Source: Oleiphilaceae bacterium
GTDB taxonomy: Bacteria; Pseudomonadota; Gammaproteobacteria; Pseudomonadales; Oleiphilaceae
DNA: 64,000 nt
Direction of reading: 5' to 3'
Assembly (NCBI GenBank): GCA_022447365.1
Contig: JAKVBL010000005.1
Location: 124,001-188,000, forward strand
Part shown: positions 30,839 through 39,467 of the stretch, in pieces
How positions within the stretch are numbered: position 1 is the first letter of the stretch
Layout: every line of letters begins with the position of its first letter
Translations under genes and position numbers: made by a program
The notes under the pieces: model-generated
Told to the model about the DNA's origin: nothing
Databases searched by the model: none
Seen by the model: only the letters and a program-made list of their open reading frames with translations

Positions 30839-30896
30839 CATAACAGTTAATTCTACGTACCCGATACGGGTATCACTTTTCAATTAGGTTAACACC
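30839..30896 (-). repeat. attC-like recombination site 4 (shorter, divergent)
   Basis: Minus strand from GGTGTTAACCTAATTG to AATTAACTGTTATG, with arms TAATT / AATTA and a central hairpin ACCCGTATCGGGT. The GTTATG core fits the other sites. It is shorter and less certain than sites 1-3, but its position directly upstream of the DUF2750 gene is exactly where the previous cassette's attC is expected. Confidence 0.6.
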
Positions 30897-31340
30897 TTCG
30901 GAACGATCAATTCATTAATAATCATAGACTTATGAGACTTCCGTTTTTTCAAATTGCGCATACTCTTTAGCAAATGCGTATTGAATACGCATTTGCTAAT
31001 TCATTACCCCTTTAAAATCAGAGCTTTATAAGAATAAGCAGTGATACCCGCCCCTCGTGCGGTTATCACAGGCGACCTGTAGATATAATTTGAACCGACA
31101 CAACTCGACCTCTCGAAGCAGGTGGGGGTCAAAGCGTTAAGGTCTGCAATCTTCTTCGAAGCGGGCATGGTGAACCGAGAAGCACTAACAGCCGCTTCTG
31201 TCTATTTGTGAATGGAAAACCAATGTCCGCTTTTCATTCTAACCACTCATTGTCGAGTGCATACGATACATTCTAAAAGCAATATCGAGCATAGTTTTAC
31301 AGGCATTAGGTAGCAATCGTAGACACTAAATTGATCGGAT
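30897..31340. other. gap with repeats but no gene
   Basis: About 440 bases without a supported gene. It holds one copy of the 30-nt palindrome (separate entry) and the word GCCGCTTCTGTCTATTTG, which recurs near 43062 (TCCGCTTCTGTCTATTTC). It probably once held part of a cassette. Confidence 0.45.
31210..31239. repeat. 30-nt imperfect palindrome, copy 2
   Basis: GAATGGAAAA / TTTTCATTC arms around CCAATGTCCGC. It differs from copy 1 (29299-29328) in three bases and is the better palindrome. It lies downstream of the next minus-strand membrane-protein gene. Confidence 0.7.
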
Positions 31341-31667
31341 TTATGCATATTGAGCCACGATAAATAGAATTGGAAACAACGCTAACAATAGCCAAGGCCA
31401 ACTAAAAAGGTACTTGCTTCTGATTGGTATAAGCAGAAATAAAAGCGCTCCTAACCCTAGGCAAAAATAAGTAACAATCTCTTTGTAGTCTCTATAAAGT
31501 TCTATGCTCGCGTAAGGGTTCCTTATGAAATAATCATCATCAAAAGGGGTTATCGACCATAACCAACCAAGAAGGCAGGCATATGTAAGCGTGCCGAAGA
31601 AGCATGTTAGTGTCTCTAAAAATTTGGCTGCAAGCCATTGATCAAATTTCCGCAAACTTCTAAGCAT
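31341..31667 (-). CDS. small membrane protein, unrecognised
   Basis: 108 residues with about three hydrophobic segments (residues 20-40, 68-82 and 88-106) and a charged loop 'DYFIRNPYASIELYRDY' between the first two. No family recognised. Size and hydrophobicity resemble the many small membrane proteins in integron cassettes. It lies between two copies of the GTCCGCTTTTCATTC-type repeat. Confidence 0.6.
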   Translation of the reverse strand: MLRSLRKFDQWLAAKFLETLTCFFGTLTYACLLGWLWSITPFDDDYFIRNPYASIELYRDYKEIVTYFCLGLGALLFLLIPIRSKYLFSWPWLLLALFPILFIVAQYA

Positions 31668-31797
31668 TTATTTTGTGTGAAAGGCTCCACTACTCCGTAT
31701 GATACGGCACGTTTTCCGCACTTTATGACGCATACTATTTCAATGTAAAACGATTGGGTTTTATAGAGTCAAATACTGAAAGTAAAAACTCAGTTTC

Positions 31798-31812
31798 GTC
31801 CGCTTTTCATTC
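31798..31812. repeat. GTCCGCTTTTCATTC repeat
   Basis: Exact copy of the right half of the 30-nt palindrome, located in the gap between two small minus-strand genes. An inverted partial copy (AAGCGGACAT) lies about 45 bases further at 31858. Confidence 0.65.
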
Positions 31813-31888
31813 TTATGGGTCTATTCTGACAGGCTTTGAAAATACCTGATACAAAGAAGCGGACATAAAGTTTCTTACGTAACCGATA

Positions 31889-32533
31889 CTAGATTCCATT
31901 AGATTTGACCTCTTTCTCGAGGGATCGATGGAACCATAATGAATAAACATTCAACGCTAAACTGAGGATGTATATTAGAAGGACCATCCAATAGGATAGG
32001 CAATATGCTCCCGCAAGCGAGTGCTGAATTTGATAAAGCGAATTAAAGAAATCTCGTTTCAGCTCATTATCAACAGCTGACAAGTAAAATAAAGCCTGTT
32101 TATTGAGCTCTAGATATGTACCGGTTCTATGAATAATATCCGTTTCAAACGCTAGCCCAAGTCCTAACAAAGCAATGACTAAAAATACCAGTAGCGTCTT
32201 GCTCACATCAGGAGATAGAGGCTTTTTCTGCCTGTAGCGAGGGTTAAAAAAAAAGGCTACAAGATGAATCAAAAGCGCTATAACGATAACCCGAAGAAAC
32301 ATTCTCAACTTATCAAGTAGCTGAGCGCTATCAGTCAACAGTCCTGCTACTAAATCTGGATTAGTCCGCATCAATTCAGATTTTGATTGCAGGGTCTCCG
32401 CAATCTCAATAATCACCCGCGTTTCTGACCCTATTGTAAACTCGGTCGTGTAGTATCCGATTCCAGCGAAAAGGATGGAAAAGGCGATGCCAAACCACAA
32501 TTTACCAGTAGCTGATTGTTTGAATATTTTCAT
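31889..32533 (-). CDS. inner-membrane protein, unrecognised
   Basis: 214 residues with four predicted transmembrane helices (about 10-28, 80-100, 113-130 and 180-203). A long periplasmic or cytoplasmic loop between helices 1 and 2 contains 'VIIEIAETLQSKSELMRTN'. I recognise no domain. It is AT-rich and flanked on both sides by GTCCGCTTTTCATTC-type repeats, like its neighbours, so it is likely cassette cargo. Confidence 0.65.
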   Translation of the reverse strand: MKIFKQSATGKLWFGIAFSILFAGIGYYTTEFTIGSETRVIIEIAETLQSKSELMRTNPDLVAGLLTDSAQLLDKLRMFLRVIVIALLIHLVAFFFNPRYRQKKPLSPDVSKTLLVFLVIALLGLGLAFETDIIHRTGTYLELNKQALFYLSAVDNELKRDFFNSLYQIQHSLAGAYCLSYWMVLLIYILSLALNVYSLWFHRSLEKEVKSNGI

Positions 32534-32567
32534 GTGGAATAATTTAGTTTAAGAGGAGCCAACGCAT

Positions 32568-32582
32568 GTCTGCTTTTCATTC
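32568..32582. repeat. GTCTGCTTTTCATTC repeat
   Basis: One-base variant of the repeat, between two minus-strand membrane-protein genes, 34 bases from the end of one and 35 from the start of the next. Confidence 0.65.
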
Positions 32583-32615
32583 AAAGTTTCTGCACTTTCT
32601 GTATAGCTTTTCAAT

Positions 32616-32978
32616 TCACGCTATTTTTGTTTCGCGAACACTATTCGGTCGCCTAAAAAGTACTACTGTCGCAACAATTAGTGGAACTGAACAAGTTATA
32701 TAAAGCGCATACTCTTGGATTATTGAGAAGAACGTCCAATAACTAGCCCCACAATAGAAAACATCGATATCAGCTTGGCAATGAACATATAGCCAATTGA
32801 AGAAAGGTTCAAAAGTATATGCCAAACCAAAGGCTATCAGCTGTACCAGACTGAGAAAGAGGAGTATGAGGATTGTTCTAATAATACTTCTTTTCCCTAT
32901 GATTCCGGCCAACAAAGAAAGCCATACTGGCCAGGCGAGGAAACAAAAAAATAGCGCTAATACAATCTTTTCATACAT
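32616..32978 (-). CDS. small membrane protein, unrecognised
   Basis: 120 residues, about three transmembrane helices (5-24, 32-55 and 85-108), with a short Cys-containing loop 'HCQADIDVFYCGASY' that may form a disulfide outside the cytoplasm. No family recognised. Flanked by the same repeat on both sides. Confidence 0.6.
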   Translation of the reverse strand: MYEKIVLALFFCFLAWPVWLSLLAGIIGKRSIIRTILILLFLSLVQLIAFGLAYTFEPFFNWLYVHCQADIDVFYCGASYWTFFSIIQEYALYITCSVPLIVATVVLFRRPNSVRETKIA

Positions 32979-33021
32979 GCTTTACGCAACCCATTTCCCT
33001 TGACTCAGCCAACTAGCAAAT

Positions 33022-33036
33022 GACCGCTTTTCATTC
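33022..33036. repeat. GACCGCTTTTCATTC repeat
   Basis: One-base variant of the repeat, between the toxin-antitoxin pair and the small membrane-protein gene. Confidence 0.6.
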
Positions 33037-33060
33037 ATTACTGACTTGCGCCAAGTGATC

Positions 33061-33282
33061 TTAGCTTCCAAAGTGCGCATCCAGTTTATCTAGAATCTCT
33101 AGTCCTTTCTCTGTTTTTCCTGTTGCGGCCATGGCTCTGAAGCGCACTTCTGTATCAAACTCAGCAAGAGCTTGAGTTGATAGCTCCTCGATTAGCTTGT
33201 TCATGCTAATTTTTCGGTGTTCAGCAAGCGCTTTTAGACGATTATGCTTGTCGTCTGGTAATCGTATGGTCAATGTCGACAT
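33061..33282 (-). CDS. ribbon-helix-helix antitoxin
   Basis: 73-residue DNA-binding protein. 'STLTIRLPDDKHNRLKALAEHR' (strand then helix) and 'KISMNKLIEEL' form a ribbon-helix-helix domain like those of MetJ/Arc-type antitoxins; the acidic tail with 'EKGLEILDKLDAHFGS' probably wraps the toxin. A longer frame would overlap the toxin gene; the ATG chosen lies one base after the toxin stop and has 'GAGGT' about 8 bases upstream. It is expected to bind and neutralise the PIN protein and to repress the operon. Confidence 0.85.
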   Translation of the reverse strand: MSTLTIRLPDDKHNRLKALAEHRKISMNKLIEELSTQALAEFDTEVRFRAMAATGKTEKGLEILDKLDAHFGS

Positions 33283-33283
33283 G

Positions 33284-33706
33284 CTATTTACCTCTAAGAA
33301 GTTGTTCTGGTTTAACAACATCAAAGCCTTTGAAAGTAAGTTCTGCCCCAGTTAGATCTTTGATGTTATTTATAACGATAAACTGTGCGTTGCTGGCTAT
33401 CGCAAGTTCAATTAAAAAAATGTCGTTATCATCTCTCAGATTGGGGCGCCATAAATAATGTATTGGTACCCAGTGGCATACGCTATAAAAGGCACTTAGC
33501 AGTTCTTTGATTTCCTCTGGTTTTAGAGGACAAAGCTCTGCAATCTGAGGGCACTGATGTACGTCCTCATATTCTAAGAATAACGCGGTACTAATCATTG
33601 GGCTAAAAGAACCGGTCAAACAGTTTCTTAGAATCTGTCGGCTCGGTCCTGCTTCTCCGATTAGAGCGCTGATTATGACGCTTGTATCGACAACAATTTT
33701 AGTCAT
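33284..33706 (-). CDS. PIN-domain toxin (putative ribonuclease)
   Basis: 140 residues. The PIN acidic residues are present: 'KIVVDTSVIISALIG' (first Asp), 'FLEYEDV' (Glu), and 'NLRDDNDIFLIELAIAS' (Asp cluster), followed by 'FIVINNIKDL'. This matches the 'putative toxin-antitoxin toxin component, PIN family' group, Mg2+-dependent RNases. Toxin precedes antitoxin here, the less common order for PIN modules. Toxin-antitoxin pairs are frequent stabilisers of cassette arrays, which suits its place beside the cassette region. Confidence 0.86.
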   Translation of the reverse strand: MTKIVVDTSVIISALIGEAGPSRQILRNCLTGSFSPMISTALFLEYEDVHQCPQIAELCPLKPEEIKELLSAFYSVCHWVPIHYLWRPNLRDDNDIFLIELAIASNAQFIVINNIKDLTGAELTFKGFDVVKPEQLLRGK

Positions 33707-33779
33707 TTTTTAATTCTGTCATTCGACAAGTGAAGATTTGTCGATGAATTGTATCGATCGAGGATATGATTAGTACAAA

Positions 33780-34646
33780 TTATGCACAAAGCGGTTCAGT
33801 TTGTTCTGCTCCTACTTGTTTCTTTAAAAACGGAATCAACAAACTTTCAAACAGTTCCGGATCGTCGATCATAGGCCAGTGCCCGCAGTTAGGCATGGTA
33901 TGTATTTCGGCGTTGAAGAATTCCTTTTGTGCTTGCGCATGTTTGACTGGTACGTACTTATCTCCTTCACCCCAAAGCGTAAGTGCAGGAACATTTAGTT
34001 GCTTCAACTGACCTTCAAGCTTCTTTGTAAGTACGGCTAAATCTGTTGCCCTGTATAGCTTCAACATGCCGCGGCTTAGACCCCAATCTATGTCTTTCAC
34101 CATGAGTTTGGTGAATTCCAAAGGTAGAGGTTTGGGATTATCTCTATTCAAAAAGAAGCGCAAAGACCAATGTGTAGATAGAAATTGGAAGATCTCGCCA
34201 ATAATGGGTTTACGCCAGATTTGTGCAAAATCATGCCAGACATAATCGGGTGCTGGGCCGGTATTCACACAGGTGAGGCTTTTGACGAGTTCGGGATGAT
34301 TGCAGGCAAATTGCAAACCCCAAGGGCCACCAAAGTCGTGAAGAACAAGATGAACTTTCTTGATGCCAAGCTCGACGATGAGAGCGTGCAAATGCTCAGC
34401 ATAACCGTCAACGGTATAGTTGAATTTTTTAGGACGTTCTGCACTTCCATAGCCTGGCATATCGGGTGCGACGACACGAGAGAACTCGCCAACCTGCGGT
34501 ACAAAGCGTTGCCAGTCTTTAAAAGAGCCTGGATTGCCATGTAGGAATAAAACGGCTGCTTCGTGGTCACACTCATTAGGCGCACACGAAAGTACAGGTG
34601 TGCGAATGCCATTGATGAGCAAGTTATTAATGCTTGTATTGTTCAC
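33780..34646 (-). CDS. alpha/beta hydrolase with Asp nucleophile (haloalkane dehalogenase/epoxide hydrolase-like)
   Basis: 288 residues, no signal peptide. Oxyanion region 'LFLHGNPGSFKDWQRF', nucleophile elbow 'VLHDFGGPWGLQF' with Asp rather than Ser, acid residue near 'LTLWGEGDKYVP', and His in 'MPNCGHWPMIDDPELF'. The Asp nucleophile with the preceding His is shared by haloalkane dehalogenases and epoxide hydrolases; the halide-binding Trp of true dehalogenases cannot be confirmed, so the substrate remains open. Monocistronic. Confidence 0.82.
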   Translation of the reverse strand: MNNTSINNLLINGIRTPVLSCAPNECDHEAAVLFLHGNPGSFKDWQRFVPQVGEFSRVVAPDMPGYGSAERPKKFNYTVDGYAEHLHALIVELGIKKVHLVLHDFGGPWGLQFACNHPELVKSLTCVNTGPAPDYVWHDFAQIWRKPIIGEIFQFLSTHWSLRFFLNRDNPKPLPLEFTKLMVKDIDWGLSRGMLKLYRATDLAVLTKKLEGQLKQLNVPALTLWGEGDKYVPVKHAQAQKEFFNAEIHTMPNCGHWPMIDDPELFESLLIPFLKKQVGAEQTEPLCA

Positions 34647-34852
34647 TATTAATCTCTTTAGCTATTTTTCTTGTGGTTAAGACCGTGAGCAAAATAATAC
34701 TGAAAGCATCGAGAGAGATAATATGGCAATTTGGAAATAGACAATCCTAGAAATGAAACGGTAGAGACGGTTTATTTTCTGTACTGAAACTTAATTTTAT
34801 TGCTAAAGTTGAAAGCTACATTTGAGAAGTATGATTTTGAGGGAATAAAATT

Positions 34853-35353
34853 ATGGTGATGTTTTTTATTGCGTTGTTGTTGCTCGCTATGTTTATGAGC
34901 GTTCGTTTTTCAAGCGCCGCGATTAACAAATTCGGCGAGAGCAAAGAGGTAAGCCCTTATCGAATCAGTTACATCTCTAAAACAATTACCATCGCCATTG
35001 TTGCGTTTTATTTTATTCTTATAGCGAACGTATCGGGGCTTGAGTACTCTCAGATTTCATTCTTCCTGTCTTCTGTTTTCGCGGTCATTGGCGTTGCTCT
35101 GTTCGCGCAGTGGTCAATACTCAGCAACATCACAGCTAGCTTAATTATCTTTTTTGGTTTTCCATATCGCGTTGGGGATGAGATCCGAATTATGGATAAA
35201 GATGATCAAATATGGGGTGTGATCGAAGAGATCACTTTGTTTCATGTGTTGATGCGTAGAGGCGAAGAATTAATTACTTATCCGAATAATTTGATACTGC
35301 AAAAAGGGGTGATCAAAAATCCTGTTATCGAACAAGAGAGTGTTGAGGAGTAA
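34853..35353 (+). CDS. short MscS-type mechanosensitive channel protein
   Basis: 166 residues, shorter than E. coli MscS (286). Three hydrophobic segments; the pore helix and following beta domain are recognisable in 'VFAVIGVALFAQWSILSNI', 'ASLIIFFGFPYRVGDEIRI' and 'LITYPNNLILQKGVIKNP'. The C-terminal alpha/beta cage domain of MscS is missing, which is normal for the compact members of the family. Likely inner-membrane osmotic safety valve. AT-rich upstream region of about 200 bases. Confidence 0.82.
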   Translation: MVMFFIALLLLAMFMSVRFSSAAINKFGESKEVSPYRISYISKTITIAIVAFYFILIANVSGLEYSQISFFLSSVFAVIGVALFAQWSILSNITASLIIFFGFPYRVGDEIRIMDKDDQIWGVIEEITLFHVLMRRGEELITYPNNLILQKGVIKNPVIEQESVEE

Positions 35354-35401
35354 GACGCTAAGAAGGATGAAAAAGACACTGCCTAACTGAGTATTCTGCG
35401 T

Positions 35402-36163
35402 CTAATATTTTGAGAGTATTGCGTCTATTGTGCCGTCTTCTCTCATGGATTGAATGGCTTTGTCGAGAGCACGTTTTACTTCTTTGGCATCGTGATGATT
35501 CAATGATCTTGGAATACCGATAAAGTTTGGATCGCGAGAAATGATCTTCTCAGAAAATTCAAAATCGTCAGGACTAAGTTCGGCTTTTTTCGCATTGTCA
35601 TTCATCAGATAACGATCCCTAGAGAATATTGCTGCGTCCACTCTTCCTGATGCAAGCAGAAGAATACGTTGCTGGGTCCCTTCATCTTTTACAAATGTGA
35701 GCTGATTTTTTTGTTGAGCAAACTTGCCTGAATAATTGCTGCCTCTGCTCATTGCGAGTGTTTTGCCTTTCAGATCATTGTAAGTAGTAAAAGTGAAAGA
35801 TTGATCTTTTCTAGATACTAGCAGCACATGATCCATTAAGATTGGGTCCGAGAATAGATAATGATTTTCGCGTTCGGGTGTCTTCGAAAACCCTGTTAAC
35901 ACGCCATCACCCTTTAAGGCCTCTTGTTGCGCTCGCTCCCAAGGTCTCACTTTTAAGTTAGGCTCATAGCTCGTTCGTCGAATTGCTTCGGCTGCGATTT
36001 CTAGGCTGTAACCGCTCGGCATTCCATTAGCATTGGCAAACTGTTTGGGTTCGCTGTCAGGCTTTACAAATAAAGTAAGAGCCTGGTCAGACTGTACTTG
36101 AAGCGAGATCGAACAGAGTAAACAGAGCCAAATGAGTGGACGGAATTTATATCGAGTGAACAT
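35402..36163 (-). CDS. periplasmic amino-acid-binding-like protein (SBP_bac_3)
   Basis: 253 residues with signal peptide (residues 1-26, ending 'VQSDQ'). 'GMPSGYSLEIAAEAIRR', 'DGVLTGFSKTPERENHYLFS' and 'LKGKTLAMSRGSNYS' follow the family-3 solute-binding layout, but no ABC transporter genes are adjacent. Such stand-alone proteins are common in marine Gammaproteobacteria and may act as sensors. A related broken gene lies at 47362-48150. Confidence 0.83.
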   Translation of the reverse strand: MFTRYKFRPLIWLCLLCSISLQVQSDQALTLFVKPDSEPKQFANANGMPSGYSLEIAAEAIRRTSYEPNLKVRPWERAQQEALKGDGVLTGFSKTPERENHYLFSDPILMDHVLLVSRKDQSFTFTTYNDLKGKTLAMSRGSNYSGKFAQQKNQLTFVKDEGTQQRILLLASGRVDAAIFSRDRYLMNDNAKKAELSPDDFEFSEKIISRDPNFIGIPRSLNHHDAKEVKRALDKAIQSMREDGTIDAILSKY

Positions 36164-36246
36164 GCGTAGGTTTTAAAGTAATCGAACACCTACAAATTCT
36201 GGCAGACGAATTACTCTGTCTTGTTCAATCAACTATTTCTCTCAGC

Positions 36247-36696
36247 CTAATTTGATGTGAGTTTCGGCCAGTTCTTATCGGCGCGACTAACGTTTCCTGG
36301 GATGTCCTTTGCCCAAGTAAATTGCACTGACTGGTTGTAGTTTAGGTAGAGCTTGCCCTCGTGAATGCGCCAAGCTTCAGGGTCAATCTTTGCTGTGTAA
36401 CCTTGGCTAACAGCCCATGCGCAATAGCCACCATATTGTGGTGCGAACTGTTCAGGGTTATCAATGAACAGCTTTTTGTTTTCAGCATTTGCAAAGTACC
36501 AGGTTGCGCCATTCCACTCATACGTAAACTCACTTTCGCCTTTGACGGGCTTCGATTGGGAGAAATATGCGACTGGATCGTAGCCTTCAATCGCCTTGCC
36601 AAAGAAATCTGTATAGACCTGTTCCACGGCATTTGCAGTTGATATAAACAGAGTAAGAAGGGTGACGAAACTAAGGGAGCGTAATAGTGTTTGCAT
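36247..36696 (-). CDS. exported YHS domain protein
   Basis: 149 residues with a signal peptide ending 'STANAVEQ'. The YHS domain is seen in 'GYDPVAYFSQSKPVKGES' and 'WYFANAENKKLFIDNPEQ', then 'YGGYCAWAVSQGYTAKIDP'. YHS proteins are linked to metal handling and heavy-metal pumps, but this stand-alone periplasmic type has no proven role. Monocistronic. Confidence 0.87.
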   Translation of the reverse strand: MQTLLRSLSFVTLLTLFISTANAVEQVYTDFFGKAIEGYDPVAYFSQSKPVKGESEFTYEWNGATWYFANAENKKLFIDNPEQFAPQYGGYCAWAVSQGYTAKIDPEAWRIHEGKLYLNYNQSVQFTWAKDIPGNVSRADKNWPKLTSN

Positions 36697-36898
36697 AGTT
36701 TAAGACCTTTTTATTGTGCCCTGTAGACCAGTCGTTAGTGAAAAAGTTTCACGCAAGTTTAGCTACGACATAGAGGACGAAATAGATCGAAGAAATAAAG
36801 CGAAACAAATTTGCACTTTTTGTACTTAAAGGGTCCTAGTTTTCGGTCGATAACGTACCATAGTAAATGTAATCAATACCTCAGTAGGGTGGAGACAC

Positions 36899-38035
36899 GT
36901 GGTTTCTTTTCTCAATAACTTAACACCGAATGTACGCGCGGATAATGGTCTTGTTTCAGAGCGTCCGAGCGATACTGCAACGCTTTTCTCTCAGGGCTTG
37001 AAGCGTGGGATGGGTGTCGATGTAAAACCATCACCCGAAAATGACCCAGGGAACAAGGTTTTTGACGTTCAGAAGGTAGTGGATACTGTCTCAGGGTTTA
37101 TCGAACAGCGTATTACTGAGCGTCGAAACGAAGGCGCGAGTCAGGCTGAATTAGAAGATATAATAGCGCAGGCAAGAGAAGGCGTTGCAAAAGGTTTTCA
37201 GTTAGCGCGCGAAGACATTGCAAGTCTTGATCGTTTAGACCCAGAGCTGTCCTCAAATATCGACGCAGCGGAACAAGGGATCGGCACACGTATTGATCAA
37301 ATTGAAGAAAGCTTAAAACCTGCCGATGAGGGCGTGCCGACCAGTTTGTCGAGCAATTCGTTTGCAGCATTAACGGATCGAAAAAGTTTTGAACGCTCGC
37401 AAGCGAGTTTTCAGTTTGAGTTGACTACTCAGGAAGGTGATCGTATTCAGATATCTGCACAGGAACTGTTCCAACGTCGAGAACAGTTCTCAGCAGTTCA
37501 ATCTAATGGCGTATCGGCTAGTCGTTTTAGTAGCGATACGACGACCGCAAGCGCGTTTTCTATTCAAGTGAATGGTGATTTAAACGAGGATGAGCGGGCT
37601 GCACTGGATGATCTCTTACAGCAAGTCGCTGATTTAAGTGACTCGTTTTTTGAGGGCGATATCGCGAGCGCGTTTAATCAAGCATTGTCTTTGGAATTCG
37701 ATAGTTCGCAGATCGCTCAATTTAGCGTTGATCTCCAGTCTTCTAGTGTTTCTGTTATTGAGCAAACCGATGTGCGGGCTGCTCAATTCAATACGCCTGT
37801 TCCCGATGAGTATCGCGCTCCGCAGCTTCCGCTCGGTATTCAAACTTTGCTCAGTGATTATGCTGAGCGCGTAGAAAAGCTTCTAAAAACCGTACAAGAG
37901 TTTAGTGAAAAAGTGGGGCTTGAGCAGACAGGCGAGTCTTTGCTTAAAGACTTACAACAACGTTTTGATACATCCGTAGGCCGAGATAACTCTCAGTCTG
38001 AGTTTTTTGATGCGCTTCTAGATAAGCTTTCTTAA
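36899..38035 (+). CDS. DUF5610 domain protein
   Basis: 378 residues, no signal peptide or membrane segment; strongly acidic and Gln/Ser-rich with long helices ('IEQRITERRNEGASQAEL', 'AREGVAKGFQLAREDI', 'LDDLLQQVADLSDSFFEGD'). This composition and 'GFQLAREDIASLDRL' fit DUF5610, a gammaproteobacterial family of unknown function. It begins with GTG, with 'AGGGTGGAG' about 6 bases upstream. A terminator-like hairpin follows 45 bases after the stop. Confidence 0.72.
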   Translation: MVSFLNNLTPNVRADNGLVSERPSDTATLFSQGLKRGMGVDVKPSPENDPGNKVFDVQKVVDTVSGFIEQRITERRNEGASQAELEDIIAQAREGVAKGFQLAREDIASLDRLDPELSSNIDAAEQGIGTRIDQIEESLKPADEGVPTSLSSNSFAALTDRKSFERSQASFQFELTTQEGDRIQISAQELFQRREQFSAVQSNGVSASRFSSDTTTASAFSIQVNGDLNEDERAALDDLLQQVADLSDSFFEGDIASAFNQALSLEFDSSQIAQFSVDLQSSSVSVIEQTDVRAAQFNTPVPDEYRAPQLPLGIQTLLSDYAERVEKLLKTVQEFSEKVGLEQTGESLLKDLQQRFDTSVGRDNSQSEFFDALLDKLS

Positions 38036-38079
38036 CACTCCATTTCAACACTTCATCTTAAAAATACGTCTTGATGAAT

Positions 38080-38117
38080 GAACGCTCTAGTGCTGGTGTT
38101 ACCGAGAGCGTTCCTTT
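38080..38117 (+). terminator. intrinsic terminator after the DUF5610 gene
   Basis: Nine-base-pair stem GAACGCTCT / AGAGCGTTC with a 16-base loop, followed by CTTTTC. Lies between convergent genes. Confidence 0.7.
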
Positions 38118-38134
38118 TCTCCAGTTACACCGCG

Positions 38135-39322
38135 TTATAAGTCAGCCATTTCGCTAATTGTTGATTCCAGCTCAGCATAATACGGGTTGTAGGTTAAGCG
38201 GGCATGTACTTTACCTTTTTCTGTATAGCCCCATGCTGAGTACCATACTTCGCGGCCATCGTTGCAGTGCTTAAGATCTCGCAAGCTCATACTATTCAAA
38301 CACATGGTTCTCTCTGCTTGCTCGCCGTAGTAAAAGTTAGAGGGCGCAAATAGTGGGCTCATATGCGATCCAGTACTTATACGTTTGTCAGCAATACGCA
38401 TCGATTCAAACAAGATACTTGGTTCGTCGAAACGGGACTCACCATACCAAATGGTTTGATTAGTTGGATGATTGAAATGCTGGCTAAACAATTCTTGTGT
38501 TTCTTCAGGGTCAATCACGCTATCTGCTTCACTCATAATTAATAGAGCAGGTACAGAAATGGTATTTTCTTCAAGCAGATCACGCACACGTTGCGCACTT
38601 TCGGAATAGGCGATCGCACCGTTAATCGGTGCCGAGGTATAGCGTGCTAAATTTTGCTCTTCGGTTTTGTAGCCATCCACAAACAGAGAGACAAAAGGCG
38701 CGAATTTCTCGAGTATTGGTGCACGTGATTGATAACCGGGTGAAACTAAAATCAGCCCATCTACATTGCCGCGTTCTATCGTGTTGATGGTAATAAGGTT
38801 GGCTCCGGTTGAAAAACCGCCTAGCCATACTTCATCGTATTCTCCCTTTAATAGCTCGGCGTAATGGTCAACGATCGTTTGCCAGTCTTCATAGCTAGGC
38901 AACATGAGATCCTCAGGCTTACTACCATGCCCAGGAAGCAAAAGTGACTGCACATAGAAACCTTGCTCAGCCATAGTGTTGCCTAAATCTGAAAAGCTAT
39001 AGGGTGAGTCGCCAAGACCATGCACGAAGAGAATTGCTTTGTTTGAAGGTGCCGAGGGTCTTACTTCAAAGGGCATATTCATCGCTAGTTCTTTTGCATG
39101 ATCCTCGGAAATATAGGCGCGGTGTTCACTTAGCCAACGCTCACTTTCCTCAAGATAATCCGAAAAACTCGGTTGTAGATAATTGTAGTACTGAGCCGAT
39201 TCATTCATCGGAATGTATGGTTTGTGTGCGAGAGCTGAACAGCCAGTCGTCATGCTTAAGATTGTGATGCTTGTGAGTACAGCAAGTAAGCGGTTTCGAT
39301 TTCTCTTAAGGAGTGTTTTCAA
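38135..39322 (-). CDS. alpha/beta hydrolase lipoprotein
   Basis: 395 residues. Lipobox 'MTTGCSAL' predicts acylation at about Cys28. Hydrolase motifs: 'LFVHGLGDSPYSFSDL' and nucleophile elbow 'LGGFSTGANL' (Ser), Asp in 'IMSEADSVIDPEET', His in 'ISTGSHMSPLF'. Layout resembles monoacylglycerol-lipase/carboxylesterase YvaK-like enzymes anchored to the outer membrane. The TetR gene about 145 bases upstream is on the same strand. Confidence 0.84.
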   Translation of the reverse strand: MKTLLKRNRNRLLAVLTSITILSMTTGCSALAHKPYIPMNESAQYYNYLQPSFSDYLEESERWLSEHRAYISEDHAKELAMNMPFEVRPSAPSNKAILFVHGLGDSPYSFSDLGNTMAEQGFYVQSLLLPGHGSKPEDLMLPSYEDWQTIVDHYAELLKGEYDEVWLGGFSTGANLITINTIERGNVDGLILVSPGYQSRAPILEKFAPFVSLFVDGYKTEEQNLARYTSAPINGAIAYSESAQRVRDLLEENTISVPALLIMSEADSVIDPEETQELFSQHFNHPTNQTIWYGESRFDEPSILFESMRIADKRISTGSHMSPLFAPSNFYYGEQAERTMCLNSMSLRDLKHCNDGREVWYSAWGYTEKGKVHARLTYNPYYAELESTISEMADL

Positions 39323-39467
39323 AATGGCTCGTCATCGTTGTTAGGAACACATTTGAATATTGGGACTGAAGAGAACATTTAAAGAGGGTGGGCTGGAAAA
39401 CAGTATGTCATTGAGATGCATACCGTGTTCTCATGAGAAGTTGAGCTAGTTGCTTATAACTGCAAAA

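Noticed and set aside
33780..34646. Specific call as haloalkane dehalogenase
   Set aside because: The Asp nucleophile fits, but the halide-stabilising residues cannot be confirmed, and epoxide hydrolases share the same motif.
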